Shown here in pieces: positions 30,672 to 41,301 of a stretch of 64,000 nucleotides of DNA. The stretch's first letter is position 1, and each line of letters opens with the position of its first letter. A model generated the notes under the pieces. That model was not told where the DNA came from and did not search any database. It saw nothing but the letters and a program-made list of their open reading frames with translations. The DNA comes from JALHMQ01 sp037441125. GTDB lineage: Bacteria > Pseudomonadota > Gammaproteobacteria > Burkholderiales > Burkholderiaceae_F. Location of the stretch: assembly GCA_037441125.1 (NCBI GenBank), contig JBBIST010000004.1, positions 1 to 64,000 on the forward strand. Direction: 5' to 3'. The position numbers and the translations under genes were made by a program.

Positions 30672-31967
30672 ATGGCTAAGCCGATGCACGACACGCCGAT
30701 GCTCGACGAGCTCGAAAGTGGTCCCTGGCCCAGCTTCGTGACGGGACTGAAGCGACTGGCGAAGGACAAGGACTACATGGTCGACGTGCTCGGCCAGCTT
30801 GAAACTTCGTACGAGACGCGCAAGGGCTACTGGAAGGGCGGCACGGTCAGCGTGTTCGGCTACGGCGGCGGCGTGATCCCGCGCTTCACCGAGCTGAAGG
30901 ACGAGAAGGGCAATCCCAAGTTTCCCGACGCCGCCGAGTTCCACACGCTGCGCGTGATGCCGCCGGCCGGAATGCACTATTCGACCGACATCCTGCGTAA
31001 GCTGTGCGACATCTGGGAGGAGCACGGCTCCGGCCTGATCGCCTTTCATGGTCAGAGCGGCGACATCATGTTCCAGGGCGTCAAGTCCGACAAGGTGCAG
31101 GACGCCTTCGACGCGATCAACGAGGCCGGCTTCGACCTCGGCGGCGCCGGTCCCGCGGTGCGCACCTCGATGTCGTGCGTCGGCGCGGCGCGCTGCGAGC
31201 AGTCGTGCTACGACGAGGCCAAGACGCACCGCACGGTGCTCAACAGCTTCCTCGACGACATCCACCGCCCGGCGCTGCCGTACAAGTTCAAGTTCAAGTT
31301 CTCCGGCTGTCCGAACGACTGCATGAACTCGGTGCAGCGCGCCGACCTGGCGGTGATCGGCACCTGGCGCGACAACATCCGGACCGACGAGGAACTGGCG
31401 AAGAAGTGGTTCGCCAAGCACGGCATGACCGAACTGGTCAACGACGTCGTTGCCCGCTGCCCGACCAAGGCGATCCAGGTCAAGGAAGTCAAGCTGGTGC
31501 GCAAGGGCGAGTCGATTTCGAGCGTGGCCGTCAACGACACGCACGCGCTCGAGATCGACAACCGCGACTGCGTCCGCTGCATGCACTGCATCAACGTGAT
31601 GACCGGCGCGCTGGCGCATGGCACCGATACCGGCGCCACGATCCTGTGCGGCGGCAAGCGCACGCTCAAGATCGGCGACCTGATGGGCACGGTGATCGTG
31701 CCGTTCATGAAGCTCGCGACCGACGAGGACCGCGAGGCGCTGGTCGATCTCGGCAAGCGCATCGTCGACTTCTTCGCTGAGAACGCGCTCGAGCACGAAC
31801 GCATCGGCGAGACGATCGAGCGCATCGGCCTGGTCAACTTCCTCGAAGGTGTGGGCCTCGACGTCGATCCCAACATGGTGTCGGCACCGCGCACCAACCC
31901 CTACGTGCGCGCCGACGGCTGGGACGAGGAAGTGGCCAAGATGCAGGCCAAGAAGAGAGCGGCCTGA
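30672..31967 (+). CDS. dsrA: Reverse-type dissimilatory sulfite reductase alpha subunit
   Basis: The 431-aa protein has the sirohaem-[4Fe-4S] ligand motifs CVGAARCEQSC (Cys169, Cys175) and CSGCPNDC-type GCPNDC (Cys213, Cys217). An inserted ferredoxin domain has CVRCMHCINVM. With DsrB it forms the alpha2beta2 enzyme that, in sulfur oxidisers, oxidises DsrC-bound sulfur to sulfite in the cytoplasm. The reverse direction is inferred from dsrEFH, dsrL and the sox genes around it. The start MAKPMHDTPMLD follows GAGGAG; an upstream frame extension is non-coding. Confidence 0.97.
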   Translation: MAKPMHDTPMLDELESGPWPSFVTGLKRLAKDKDYMVDVLGQLETSYETRKGYWKGGTVSVFGYGGGVIPRFTELKDEKGNPKFPDAAEFHTLRVMPPAGMHYSTDILRKLCDIWEEHGSGLIAFHGQSGDIMFQGVKSDKVQDAFDAINEAGFDLGGAGPAVRTSMSCVGAARCEQSCYDEAKTHRTVLNSFLDDIHRPALPYKFKFKFSGCPNDCMNSVQRADLAVIGTWRDNIRTDEELAKKWFAKHGMTELVNDVVARCPTKAIQVKEVKLVRKGESISSVAVNDTHALEIDNRDCVRCMHCINVMTGALAHGTDTGATILCGGKRTLKIGDLMGTVIVPFMKLATDEDREALVDLGKRIVDFFAENALEHERIGETIERIGLVNFLEGVGLDVDPNMVSAPRTNPYVRADGWDEEVAKMQAKKRAA

Positions 31968-31975
31968 GGAGACCG

Positions 31976-33094
31976 ATGATGGCGCAAGTCGAAGCACCAG
32001 TGGCCCCGGCCAAGCCGGCGGCACCGAAGACGCCCCGCCGGGCGATCGAAAGCGGCGTGCCGGACAACTGGCAGTTCCTGCACCCGCTGATGAAGAAGAA
32101 CTACGGCCAGTGGAAGTACCACGACCGGCCGCGCCCGGGCGTGCTGCGCCACGTCGCCAAGTCCGGCGACGAGCTGTGGACCGTCAAGGCCGGCACGCAG
32201 CGGCAGATGGACGTGTGGACCATCCGCAAGCTCGCCGACATCATCGACAAGTTCGGCGAAGGGCAGGTGCGCTTCACGATCCGCAGCAACGTCGAGATCG
32301 GCGTGTCGAAGTGGGAGAAAGTCCAACCCCTGATCGACGCGCTCGAATCCGCCGGCTTCCCGGTCGGCGGCACCGGCAACTCGGTGTCGATGATCGCGCA
32401 CACGCAGGGCTGGCTGCACTGCGACATCCCGGGCACCGACGCGTCGGGCGCGGTCAAGGCGCTGATGGACGAGCTGATCGTCGAGTTCAAGCGCGAGGAG
32501 ATGCCCAACCGCGTGCACCTGTCGACCTCGTGCTGCGAGATCAACTGCGGCGGCCAGGCCGACATCGCGATCATCGTCCAGCACACGAAGCCGCCGAAGA
32601 TCAATCACGACCTGGTGGCCAACGTCTGCGAGCGACCGGCGGTGGTGGCGCGCTGCCCGGTGGCGGCGATCCGGCCGGCGCTGGTCAACGGCAAGCCCTC
32701 GCTCGAGGTCGATGAGAAAAAGTGCATCTGCTGCGGCGCCTGCTATCCGCCGTGCCCGCCGATGCAGATCAACGATCCCGAGCACTCGAAGCTCGCGATC
32801 TGGGTCGGCGGCAAGAACTCGAACGCGCGCGGCAAGCCGACCTTCATGAAGATGGTGGCCAGCGGGCTGCCGAACAATCCGCCGCGCTGGCCCGAGGTCA
32901 GTGAGGTGGTCAAGCGCATCCTGCGCGTCTACAAGGAAGACGCGCGCTCGTGGGAACGGATGGCCGACTGGATCGAGCGCATCGGCTGGCCGCGCTTCTT
33001 CGAGAAGACGGAGCTCACCTTCACCAAATACCTGATCGACGACTGGCGCGGATCGCGCGCCAACCTTAACGCCTCGACCCACATCCGCTTCTGA
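31976..33094 (+). CDS. dsrB: Reverse-type dissimilatory sulfite reductase beta subunit
   Basis: The 372-aa protein has STSCCEINCGGQAD and ANVCERPAVVARCPV, the sirohaem and cluster region, and a ferredoxin insert CICCGACYPPCPP. It starts 8 bases after dsrA. DsrB carries the catalytically active sirohaem in characterised enzymes, and the C-terminal arm of DsrC inserts between the subunits. An N-terminal Ala/Pro-rich stretch (EAPVAPAKPAAPKTP) is slightly longer than usual. Confidence 0.97.
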   Translation: MMAQVEAPVAPAKPAAPKTPRRAIESGVPDNWQFLHPLMKKNYGQWKYHDRPRPGVLRHVAKSGDELWTVKAGTQRQMDVWTIRKLADIIDKFGEGQVRFTIRSNVEIGVSKWEKVQPLIDALESAGFPVGGTGNSVSMIAHTQGWLHCDIPGTDASGAVKALMDELIVEFKREEMPNRVHLSTSCCEINCGGQADIAIIVQHTKPPKINHDLVANVCERPAVVARCPVAAIRPALVNGKPSLEVDEKKCICCGACYPPCPPMQINDPEHSKLAIWVGGKNSNARGKPTFMKMVASGLPNNPPRWPEVSEVVKRILRVYKEDARSWERMADWIERIGWPRFFEKTELTFTKYLIDDWRGSRANLNASTHIRF

Positions 33095-33177
33095 GCGGGG
33101 CACGGCGCGCGCCGGCGCCGCCGGCGCGTGAGCGGGCAAAGAGCCACGACTGACTGCGCAGACCCGGATCGACGAAC

Positions 33178-33537
33178 GTGAAGATTGCCGTCTTGGTGAA
33201 CGAGGGACCGTACCAGCATCAGGCGAGCGACTCGGCCTACCTCTTCTGCATGGCGGCGCTCGCCAAGGGACACGAGATCCAGCGCGTGTTCTTCTATCAC
33301 GACGGCGTCAACAATGCCATGCGCTTCACCGAGCCGCCGCAGGATGACCGCAACGTGGTGGCGCGCTGGAGCAAGTTGGCGGAGGAGCACAAGGTCGATC
33401 TCGTCGTCTGTGTCGCCGCGGGGTTGCGGCGCGGGCTGGTGGCCGACACGCTCGCGCCAGGCTTCCGCATCTCCGGCCTGGGGCAATTGATCGATTCCGG
33501 CATCAAGGCCGACCGCCTGGTGACTTTCGGGGACTGA
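33178..33537 (+). CDS. dsrE: Sulfurtransferase complex subunit DsrE
   Basis: The 119-aa protein is the sulfur-accepting subunit of the DsrE2F2H2 hexamer, with the active Cys at the canonical position 78 (LVVCVAAGLRRG). It starts with GTG at 33178 (KIAVLVNEGPYQHQASDSAY). DsrEFH takes sulfur from TusA and passes it to DsrC, and is the genetic marker for sulfur-oxidising rather than sulfate-reducing dsr clusters. An 83-base gap separates it from dsrB. Confidence 0.96.
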   Translation: MKIAVLVNEGPYQHQASDSAYLFCMAALAKGHEIQRVFFYHDGVNNAMRFTEPPQDDRNVVARWSKLAEEHKVDLVVCVAAGLRRGLVADTLAPGFRISGLGQLIDSGIKADRLVTFGD

Positions 33538-33540
33538 GCG

Positions 33541-33903
33541 ATGGCGGCGAAGAGATTCATGCTGGTCAACCGCAAGGCGCCGTACGGGACGATCTACGCG
33601 CTGGAGAGCCTGGAAGTGGTGCTGATCGCGGCCGCTTTCGAGCAGGAGGTCTCGCTCGCCTTCATCGACGACGGTGTCTACCAGTTGAAAAAGGGCATGC
33701 AGACCAAGGCGATCGCGACCAAGAACTTCTCGCCCACCTATCGTGCGCTCGAGGACTACGACGTCGACAAGCTGTACGTCGAGGCCGAGTCGCTCACCGC
33801 GCGCGGCCTTGCGGCCGACGACCTGGTGGTCGACGTCAAGGTGATCGACGCGCGCTCGATGGCGGAACTGATTGAGCAGCAGGACGTCGTTCTGAGCTTC
33901 TAG
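33541..33903 (+). CDS. dsrF: Sulfurtransferase complex subunit DsrF
   Basis: The 120-aa DsrE-fold protein (KRFMLVNRKAPYGTIYALES, VSLAFIDDGVYQLKKGM, NFSPTYRALEDYDVDKLYVE) lacks Cys, as is usual for DsrF, and serves structurally in the hexamer. It begins 3 bases after dsrE and ends 10 bases before dsrH. Confidence 0.96.
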   Translation: MAAKRFMLVNRKAPYGTIYALESLEVVLIAAAFEQEVSLAFIDDGVYQLKKGMQTKAIATKNFSPTYRALEDYDVDKLYVEAESLTARGLAADDLVVDVKVIDARSMAELIEQQDVVLSF

Positions 33904-33913
33904 GGGCGCGCGC

Positions 33914-34210
33914 ATGCTGCACATCCTGAACAAGTCGCCGCTCGAGAAGGGCTCGCTCGACACCGTGCAGCGGCTCGCGCGCTCGGGCGCCGTGCTGCTG
34001 ATCGAGGACGCCGTGTACGCTGCCACGCGCGGCCATGGCGCCGAGCCGAAGCTGCGCGAGTTGATGGCGCGGCTCAAGGTGTACGCGCTCGCCCCCGATC
34101 TGCAGGCGCGCGGCGTGGCCGATCGGGTGATCGACGGCGTCGAGCTGGTCGACTACGAAGGTTTCGTCGACCTCGTGGTCGAGCACCCGGTTTCGCAGTC
34201 CTGGCTCTAG
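33914..34210 (+). CDS. dsrH: Sulfurtransferase complex subunit DsrH
   Basis: The 98-aa protein is DsrH/TusB-like (MLHILNKSPLEKGSLDTVQR, GAVLLIEDAVYAATRG, VELVDYEGFVDLVVEHP, terminal SWL). There is no Cys in this copy, whereas some DsrH proteins have one; the transfer Cys is thus provided by DsrE alone. It is the third hexamer subunit, followed 35 bases later by dsrC. Confidence 0.95.
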   Translation: MLHILNKSPLEKGSLDTVQRLARSGAVLLIEDAVYAATRGHGAEPKLRELMARLKVYALAPDLQARGVADRVIDGVELVDYEGFVDLVVEHPVSQSWL

Positions 34211-34245
34211 ACCGACGAGGACCACTTTAGGAGAAGGAGAAGTAC

Positions 34246-34581
34246 ATGCCGACCATCGAAGTCGCAGGCAAGAGTTACGAGACCGACGAGGAGGGCTACC
34301 TCGTCAACCTGGCGGACTGGAACGAAGACCTGGCGAGCGAAATCGCCAAGCAGGAAAGCATCGAGATGAACGAGAACCACTGGGAAGTGGTCAATTTCCT
34401 CCGCAAGTACTACGAGGAATACCAGATCGCGCCCGCGGTGCGCGTGCTGACCAAGGCGATCGGCAAGACGCTCGGGCCCGAGAAGGGCAACAGCCAGTAC
34501 CTGTACGAGCTGTTCCCCTATGGACCCGCCAAGCAGGCGTGCAAGATCGCCGGTCTGCCCAAGCCGACCGGCTGTGTCTGA
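34246..34581 (+). CDS. dsrC: Sulfur carrier protein DsrC (canonical)
   Basis: The 111-aa protein has both redox cysteines: Cys99 in PAKQACKIAGLP and the penultimate Cys110 in PTGCV, exactly 11 residues apart, as needed for the DsrC trisulfide cycle. It accepts persulfide sulfur from DsrEFH, is oxidised by DsrAB, and is reduced by DsrMKJOP. A good ribosome binding site (GGAGAAGG) precedes the ATG. It is the only one of the four DsrC-family proteins in this window with both cysteines. Confidence 0.97.
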   Translation: MPTIEVAGKSYETDEEGYLVNLADWNEDLASEIAKQESIEMNENHWEVVNFLRKYYEEYQIAPAVRVLTKAIGKTLGPEKGNSQYLYELFPYGPAKQACKIAGLPKPTGCV

Positions 34582-34643
34582 TCGAAGCACTTAAGCCTCC
34601 CACTCTTGCCCTTGCCCTTTGATCGGGGTGAGGGGACGAGGGA

Positions 34644-34668
34644 GCCCTCCGCATCAGCGGCAGAGGGC
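34644..34668 (+). other. Stem-loop between dsrC and dsrM
   Basis: GCCCTC (34644-34649) pairs with GAGGGC (34663-34668), with an inner CGC/GCG pair and a small bulge. It lies in the 114-base gap after dsrC. No U-run follows. Such a stem could protect the 3' end of an abundant dsrC message. Confidence 0.4.
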
Positions 34669-34695
34669 GGGCGGTGAGAGCAGGAACGTCACGCC

Positions 34696-35427
34696 ATGTC
34701 CGTCGCCAGCATCTCGTTCGCGCTGCTGTTCTATGCCGCTACCGTGGTGCTGGTCGCGGGCCTGATCGTTCGCATCGTCGACTACGCGCGCACGCCGTCG
34801 CCGCTGAAGATCGCCACCACGCCGGCGCCGGTCACGCGCAGCGGGGTGGTGCTGCGCATGGCGCGTGAGGTGGTCCTGTTCGAGAGTCTGTTCAAGGGCA
34901 GCCTGTGGACCTGGCTCTTCGGCTGGCTGTTCCACGTCAGTCTGCTGCTGGTGCTGATCCGCCACCTGCGCTACTTCACCGAGCCGGTGTGGGGCTGGGT
35001 CGTGCTGGCGCAGCCGCTCGGCATTTTGGGCGCTTTCGGCATGGTGATCGGCTTGTCGGGCCTGCTGGCGCGCCGGTTGCTGGTCGACCGCGTCCGCTAC
35101 ATCTCGGTGCCGTCCGACTACCTGATGCTGATCCTGCTGCTGGCGATCGCCGCCTCGGGACTGGCGATCAAGTACTTGTTCCCGACCGACGTGGTCGGCG
35201 TCAAGGCGTTTTTCCTCGGCTTGATGCTGGCCGACTGGCAGCCGCTGCCGCCCGATCCGATGCTTTACGTGCATCTGGCGCTGGTATTGGCACTGATGGT
35301 CGTGTTCCCGTTCTCGAAGCTGCTGCACGTGCCGGGCGTGTTCTTCTCGCCCGCGCGCAACATGGTTGACGATCCGCGCGAGGCGCGTCACCTCGCGCCC
35401 TGGGCCGCCGATCTGGAGCGTCGCTAA
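34696..35427 (+). CDS. dsrM: Membrane cytochrome b subunit DsrM
   Basis: The 243-aa NarI-like integral membrane protein has about six hydrophobic helices (starting SVASISFALLFYAATVVLVAG) and His residues for two b-type haems (WLFHVSLLLVLIRHLRYF, LYVHLALVLALMVVF). It exchanges electrons with the quinone pool for the DsrMKJOP complex. It abuts dsrK with no gap. Length matches the shorter DsrM forms of sulfur oxidisers. Confidence 0.94.
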   Translation: MSVASISFALLFYAATVVLVAGLIVRIVDYARTPSPLKIATTPAPVTRSGVVLRMAREVVLFESLFKGSLWTWLFGWLFHVSLLLVLIRHLRYFTEPVWGWVVLAQPLGILGAFGMVIGLSGLLARRLLVDRVRYISVPSDYLMLILLLAIAASGLAIKYLFPTDVVGVKAFFLGLMLADWQPLPPDPMLYVHLALVLALMVVFPFSKLLHVPGVFFSPARNMVDDPREARHLAPWAADLERR

Positions 35428-36957
<1,530 letters not shown>

Positions 36958-36979
36958 ATCCGACTGTTTCGGAGAGACG

Positions 36980-38950
36980 ATGTCGACCCATGCCGATAGC
37001 GAAGTCAGGCCGCTGACCTTCCGCCGTTACAAGGACGGTGATTACCAGTGGAAGGATCTGCACGCCAAGATCTTCGACGCCGACCACTCGCACAAGTGTC
37101 CGACCTACATCCAGTCGACGCCGCCGTGCCAGGGCAGTTGTCCGTCGGGCGAAGACATCCGCGGCTACCTGAACATCGTGCGCGGCATGGAGAAGCCGCC
37201 ACTCGGCGCCGACGGCAAGCCTTCGATGACCTGGCAGGAGTACGCGTGGCGGCGCCTGACCGAGGCCAACCCGTTCCCGTCGATCATGGGCCGCGTCTGC
37301 CCGGCGCCGTGCGAGACCGGCTGCAACCGCAACGAGGTCGAGGACCACGTCGGCATCAACTCCGTCGAGCACTACCTGGGCGAATGGGCGATTGCCAAGG
37401 GGCTGAAGTACCAGGCGCCGCAGACGCGCAGCGGCAAGAAGGTCGCCGTGATCGGCGGCGGACCGGCCGGGCTGTCCTGCGCCTATCAACTGGCGCTGCG
37501 CGGACACGATGTCACGATCTTCGACGAGCGCGAACATCTCGGCGGCATGATGCGCTACGGCATCCCGGGCTTCCGCACGCCGCGCGAAGTGCTCGACGCC
37601 GAGATCCAGCGCATCCTCGACCTCGGTGTCGAGGTGCGACTGAAGTGCCGCGTCGGCACCGACATCACGCTCGATGAGCTGCGGCTGAACTTCGACGCGA
37701 TCTTCCTCGGGCTGGGTGCCCAAGCCGGCCGCGCGCTGCCGGTGGCCGATTGCGAGGCGCCAAACGTGGTCACCGCGACTTCGTTTCTGCGCGCGTTCAA
37801 CGACGGCCGCTTGCGCCACGTCGGCAAGCGCGTGGTCGTGGTCGGCGGCGGCGACACCTCGGTTGACGTCGCCACGGTGGCGCGCCGGCTCGGCCACATC
37901 GAGCACGCGAAGCCGACCGACTTCGAGGCGGCGATCGCCGGCCACATGGCGCACGACGTGGCCGAGATCTCGGTCAAGCAGGGCGCCGAGGTAGTGCTGA
38001 CGACCGTGTTTCCGGTCGACAAGATGCAGGCCAACAAGCACGAGGTCGAGCAGGCGCTGGCCGAAGGCATCGACATCCAGGGCGGCCTGGCGCCGGTGGG
38101 CATCGTGCGCGGGCCCGACGGCCGCGCCACCGCGCTGCGGCTGGCGCAGTGCGAGGCGAAGATGATCGGCCCGCGACTGGAAATCAAGATCAAGGAAGGC
38201 ACCGAGCGCGACATCCCCGCCGATCTGATCGTCTCGGCGATCGGTCAGGCGGTCGACTTCACCGGGCTGGAGGAGTTCAACAACGGCAAGGGTGCGGTCG
38301 GCGCCGACCGCAACTACCAGGTGACCGGCAAGCCGGGCGTGTTCGCCGGCGGTGACATCCTGCGCCCGCACCTGCTGACCACGGCGATCGGCCACGGCGC
38401 GATTGCCGCTGAAGGCATCGACCGCCATCTGCGCGGCGAGGAACTGGAGAAGCGGCCGAAGATCGACGTCCATCAGTTCGACCTGATGCGCAAGTACCTC
38501 GAGAAGGGCGTGCAACTGCCGAAGGTCGAGGGGCCGCTGCACGGCACCGACAAGACGCCGGGAGCGATCCACAACTTCGACAACCGCTCCGACCGCTACG
38601 TGATCCCGCACACGCAGCTCTTCCTCGGCCACTTCGGCTTCGCCTCCCGCCACAAGCGCCAGTTCGTGACGCTGACGCGCGAAAGCGCGCTCGGCAACTT
38701 CGAGGAACGGCTCGGCGTGCTCTCCGAACCGGAGGCGGTGGCCGAGGCCAAGCGCTGCATGAGCTGCGGCCTGTGCTTCGAGTGCGACAACTGCGTCGTC
38801 TACTGCCCGCAGCTCGCGGTGAAGAAGGTGCCGAAGAAGGAAGCGACCACCGGCCGCTATGTCTTCACCGACTACGACCGCTGCGTCGGCTGCCACATCT
38901 GCGCCGATGTCTGTCCGACCGGCTACATCCAGATGGGGCTCGGGGAGTAG
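36980..38950 (+). CDS. dsrL: NAD(P)H:acceptor oxidoreductase DsrL
   Basis: The 656-aa iron-sulfur flavoprotein resembles the glutamate synthase small subunit. It has an N-terminal cluster region (CPTYIQSTPPCQGSCPSGED, CPAPCETGCNRNEVED), an FAD motif VIGGGPAGLSCAYQL, and a nucleotide motif VVVVGGGDTSVDVA. A C-terminal ferredoxin domain has CMSCGLCFECDNC and CVGCHICADVCPTGYIQ. DsrL is the electron partner of DsrAB, and its presence supports the oxidative direction. It lies between dsrK and dsrJ, 2 bases before dsrJ. Confidence 0.96.
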   Translation: MSTHADSEVRPLTFRRYKDGDYQWKDLHAKIFDADHSHKCPTYIQSTPPCQGSCPSGEDIRGYLNIVRGMEKPPLGADGKPSMTWQEYAWRRLTEANPFPSIMGRVCPAPCETGCNRNEVEDHVGINSVEHYLGEWAIAKGLKYQAPQTRSGKKVAVIGGGPAGLSCAYQLALRGHDVTIFDEREHLGGMMRYGIPGFRTPREVLDAEIQRILDLGVEVRLKCRVGTDITLDELRLNFDAIFLGLGAQAGRALPVADCEAPNVVTATSFLRAFNDGRLRHVGKRVVVVGGGDTSVDVATVARRLGHIEHAKPTDFEAAIAGHMAHDVAEISVKQGAEVVLTTVFPVDKMQANKHEVEQALAEGIDIQGGLAPVGIVRGPDGRATALRLAQCEAKMIGPRLEIKIKEGTERDIPADLIVSAIGQAVDFTGLEEFNNGKGAVGADRNYQVTGKPGVFAGGDILRPHLLTTAIGHGAIAAEGIDRHLRGEELEKRPKIDVHQFDLMRKYLEKGVQLPKVEGPLHGTDKTPGAIHNFDNRSDRYVIPHTQLFLGHFGFASRHKRQFVTLTRESALGNFEERLGVLSEPEAVAEAKRCMSCGLCFECDNCVVYCPQLAVKKVPKKEATTGRYVFTDYDRCVGCHICADVCPTGYIQMGLGE

Positions 38951-38952
38951 CG

Positions 38953-39366
38953 ATGCCGAGGCTGCTGTGGCTGCTGGCGCTGGCGGCCGCGCTCGCCGCC
39001 GGTGCGCCGGCTGTGACGGCAGAGCCGGGGCGGGTGCCGCTGCCGGTGCTCGAAGTCGATCGCACGACGACCTGTGTCGCGCCGCCGGACGTGATGCGCC
39101 GCGAGCACGCGCGCATGCTCGAGCGCCGCAAGGACCTCACTGTGCGCTACGGCGTACGCGGCGGCAAGGAGGCACTGACCAGTTGCATCGAGTGCCACGC
39201 CGATCGCCAGACCCGGACCGTGGTGTCGACGCCGCAGGCCTTTTGCCAGGCCTGTCACGACTACGTCGCGGTCAGGCTCAACTGCTTCGAGTGTCACCAG
39301 GGTCGGCTGGGCGCGGTGCGCTCGGGCGCGGTCGAGCTGGGTGATCTGAGCCGGTGGCTGAAATGA
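38953..39366 (+). CDS. dsrJ: Periplasmic triheme cytochrome c DsrJ
   Basis: The 137-aa protein has a signal sequence or anchor (LLWLLALAAALAAGAPAVTA) and three haem motifs: CIECH (78-82), CQACH (98-102) and CFECH (111-115). Cys41 in TTTCVAPP corresponds to the unusual distal cysteine ligand known for DsrJ. It is the periplasmic end of the DsrMKJOP complex. The stop overlaps the dsrO start (ATGA). Confidence 0.95.
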   Translation: MPRLLWLLALAAALAAGAPAVTAEPGRVPLPVLEVDRTTTCVAPPDVMRREHARMLERRKDLTVRYGVRGGKEALTSCIECHADRQTRTVVSTPQAFCQACHDYVAVRLNCFECHQGRLGAVRSGAVELGDLSRWLK

Positions 39367-40100
39367 GTCCGAGCGATAGCGACATGCCCTCACGGCGCCG
39401 GCTGCTGGCGGCGGCGGCCGCGCTCGCCGGGGTGGCGATCGCGCCCGGCGTGACCCTGGTCGAGATCGCACGCGCCGCGGCCAAGCCCGGCGAGCCGGTC
39501 ACGTCGAAAGTCCGCTGGGGGCTGCTGATCGACGCCAACCTGTGCCGCGAGGGCTGCCAGGAATGCGTGCTCGCCTGCAACCGTGAAAACGGGCTCGAAG
39601 GCGGCACGCGGCCGGTCGACGTGCAGTGGATCCGCAAGGTCGATCTGAAGGAGCGTGCCACCGGCCGCAGGCTCAGCCTGCCGGTCATGTGCCAGCACTG
39701 CGCCGAGCCGCCGTGCGTCGACGTCTGTCCCACCGGAGCTTCGTTCAAGCGCGCCGACGGCATCGTCCTGGTGGACCGCCACACCTGCATCGGCTGCCGC
39801 TACTGCATGCTCGCCTGCCCGTACAAGGCGCGAAGCATGGTGCACGAGCCGATCACGCAGCAGAAGCCCGAAGTGCCGCGCGGCAAGGGTTGCGTCGAGT
39901 CGTGCACGCTGTGCGTGCACCGGATCGACCGCGGCGAGCGCAACACCGCCTGCGCCGAGGCCTGCCCGACCGGGGCGATCCTCTTCGGCGATCTCAACGA
40001 TCCGGACTCCGAGATCTCGCGCCGGATCGCCTCGCTGCCGACGACGCAACTGCGCGCCGACCTGCGGCTCGACCTCGGCGTGCGCTACACGGGACTGTGA
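39363..40100 (+). CDS. dsrO: Periplasmic ferredoxin DsrO
   Basis: The 245-aa protein has a Tat signal (MPSRRRLLAAAAALAGVAIA) and ferredoxin motifs: CREGCQECVLACN, CQHCAEPPCVDVCPTGA, CIGCRYCMLACPYKARS, CVESCTLCVHRID. This fits three to four [4Fe-4S] clusters. It pairs with the NrfD-like DsrP in the periplasmic half of DsrMKJOP. The ATG at 39363 overlaps dsrJ; a GTG three codons earlier is also possible. Confidence 0.95.
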   Translation: MSPSDSDMPSRRRLLAAAAALAGVAIAPGVTLVEIARAAAKPGEPVTSKVRWGLLIDANLCREGCQECVLACNRENGLEGGTRPVDVQWIRKVDLKERATGRRLSLPVMCQHCAEPPCVDVCPTGASFKRADGIVLVDRHTCIGCRYCMLACPYKARSMVHEPITQQKPEVPRGKGCVESCTLCVHRIDRGERNTACAEACPTGAILFGDLNDPDSEISRRIASLPTTQLRADLRLDLGVRYTGL

Positions 40101-41272
40101 TGGCGAGCGTTCTCGCTTTGCCCGCCGACGGCGAACGCGCCTTCTGGATTCGGCTCGCGGCCGGCCTGGCGGTCCTGGGCGCCGGTCTGGGCAGCGCGTG
40201 GTTCATCTTCCGCCACGGGCACATCGTGACCAGCATGAACAACGAGATCATGTGGGGCACGCCGCACGTGTTCGCGATCTTCCTGATCGTCGCCGCCTCG
40301 GGCGTGCTGAACGTGGCGTCGATGGCGAGCGTGTTCGGGCAGACGCATTACAAGCCCTGGGCGCGGCTGTCGGGCCTGCTGTGCATCGCCATGCTCGCCG
40401 GCGGCCTGATGGTGCTGATGCTCGACCTGGGGCGGCCCGACCGCGTGGTGGTGGCCGCGACCCACATCAACCTGACCTCGGTGTTCGCCTGGAACGTGTT
40501 CCTCTACACGGGCATGTTCGCGCTGGCAGCGCTGTACCTGTGGATGCAGATGGAAAAGCGCATGAACCGCTACGCACGGCCGGCCGGGATCGCCGCCTTC
40601 GTCTGGCGTTTCGTGCTGACCACCGGCACCGGCTGCATCTTCGCCTTTCTGGTGGCGCGCCAGGCCTACGCCTCGGCGATCCTGCCGCCATTGTTCATTG
40701 CCATGTCGCTCGCCTGGGGCATGGCGGTGTTCGTCCTGGTCCAGTCCGCCTGCGGCAACGCCGGCGAGGACCTGCAGCGGCGCATGCGCAACCTGCTCGG
40801 CATCCTGATCGCGCTCGTGCTGTACCTGACCGCCGTTTACCACCTGACCAACCTGTACTTCGCGCGCCAGACCGAGTTCGTGCGCTTCATCCTGCTCGAC
40901 GGCGGCGTCTATCCGCTGCTCTTCTGGGGCGGCTACGTGCTGGCAGGAAGCCTCGTGCCGATGTGGCTCGTCTGGCGTCAGGGCGCGGGCTTGGAGTCGC
41001 TGCGCGCGGCCGCGGCGCTGACCGTGGCCGGCGCCTTTGCCGCCCTGTACGTGTTCATCCTTGGCGGCCAGGCGTTCCCGCTCGACATCTTCCCCGGCTT
41101 CGACGAGACCAGCAGCTTCCGCGACGGCGCGATCGCCCCCTACGTGCCGAGCCTGCCCGAGGTGCTGCTCGGCCTGGGCGGCGTGGCCGCCGCCTACCTG
41201 ATCACGCTGGTCGGCATCCAGATCCTCGACTTCCTGCCGGCCGAGGACTCCGGCGCGCCGGCCGCCCGCTAG
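40100..41272 (+). CDS. dsrP: NrfD-like membrane subunit DsrP
   Basis: The 390-aa integral membrane protein has about ten helices and NrfD features (FWIRLAAGLAVLGAGLGSAW, NEIMWGTPHVFAIFLIVAASG, MLDLGRPDRVVV, TSVFAWNVFLYTGMF). It exchanges electrons with quinone and DsrO. The start overlaps the dsrO stop by one base (TGATG). It is followed after 29 bases by dsrN. Confidence 0.95.
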   Translation: MASVLALPADGERAFWIRLAAGLAVLGAGLGSAWFIFRHGHIVTSMNNEIMWGTPHVFAIFLIVAASGVLNVASMASVFGQTHYKPWARLSGLLCIAMLAGGLMVLMLDLGRPDRVVVAATHINLTSVFAWNVFLYTGMFALAALYLWMQMEKRMNRYARPAGIAAFVWRFVLTTGTGCIFAFLVARQAYASAILPPLFIAMSLAWGMAVFVLVQSACGNAGEDLQRRMRNLLGILIALVLYLTAVYHLTNLYFARQTEFVRFILLDGGVYPLLFWGGYVLAGSLVPMWLVWRQGAGLESLRAAAALTVAGAFAALYVFILGGQAFPLDIFPGFDETSSFRDGAIAPYVPSLPEVLLGLGGVAAAYLITLVGIQILDFLPAEDSGAPAAR

Positions 41273-41301
41273 GCCCGGACCGCGGCGGCCAGCCGACTCC
41301 G

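Noticed and set aside
34582..34695. Possible separate small gene or terminator between dsrC and dsrM.
   Set aside because: No coding frame and no U-run after the stem; retained only as a stem-loop.
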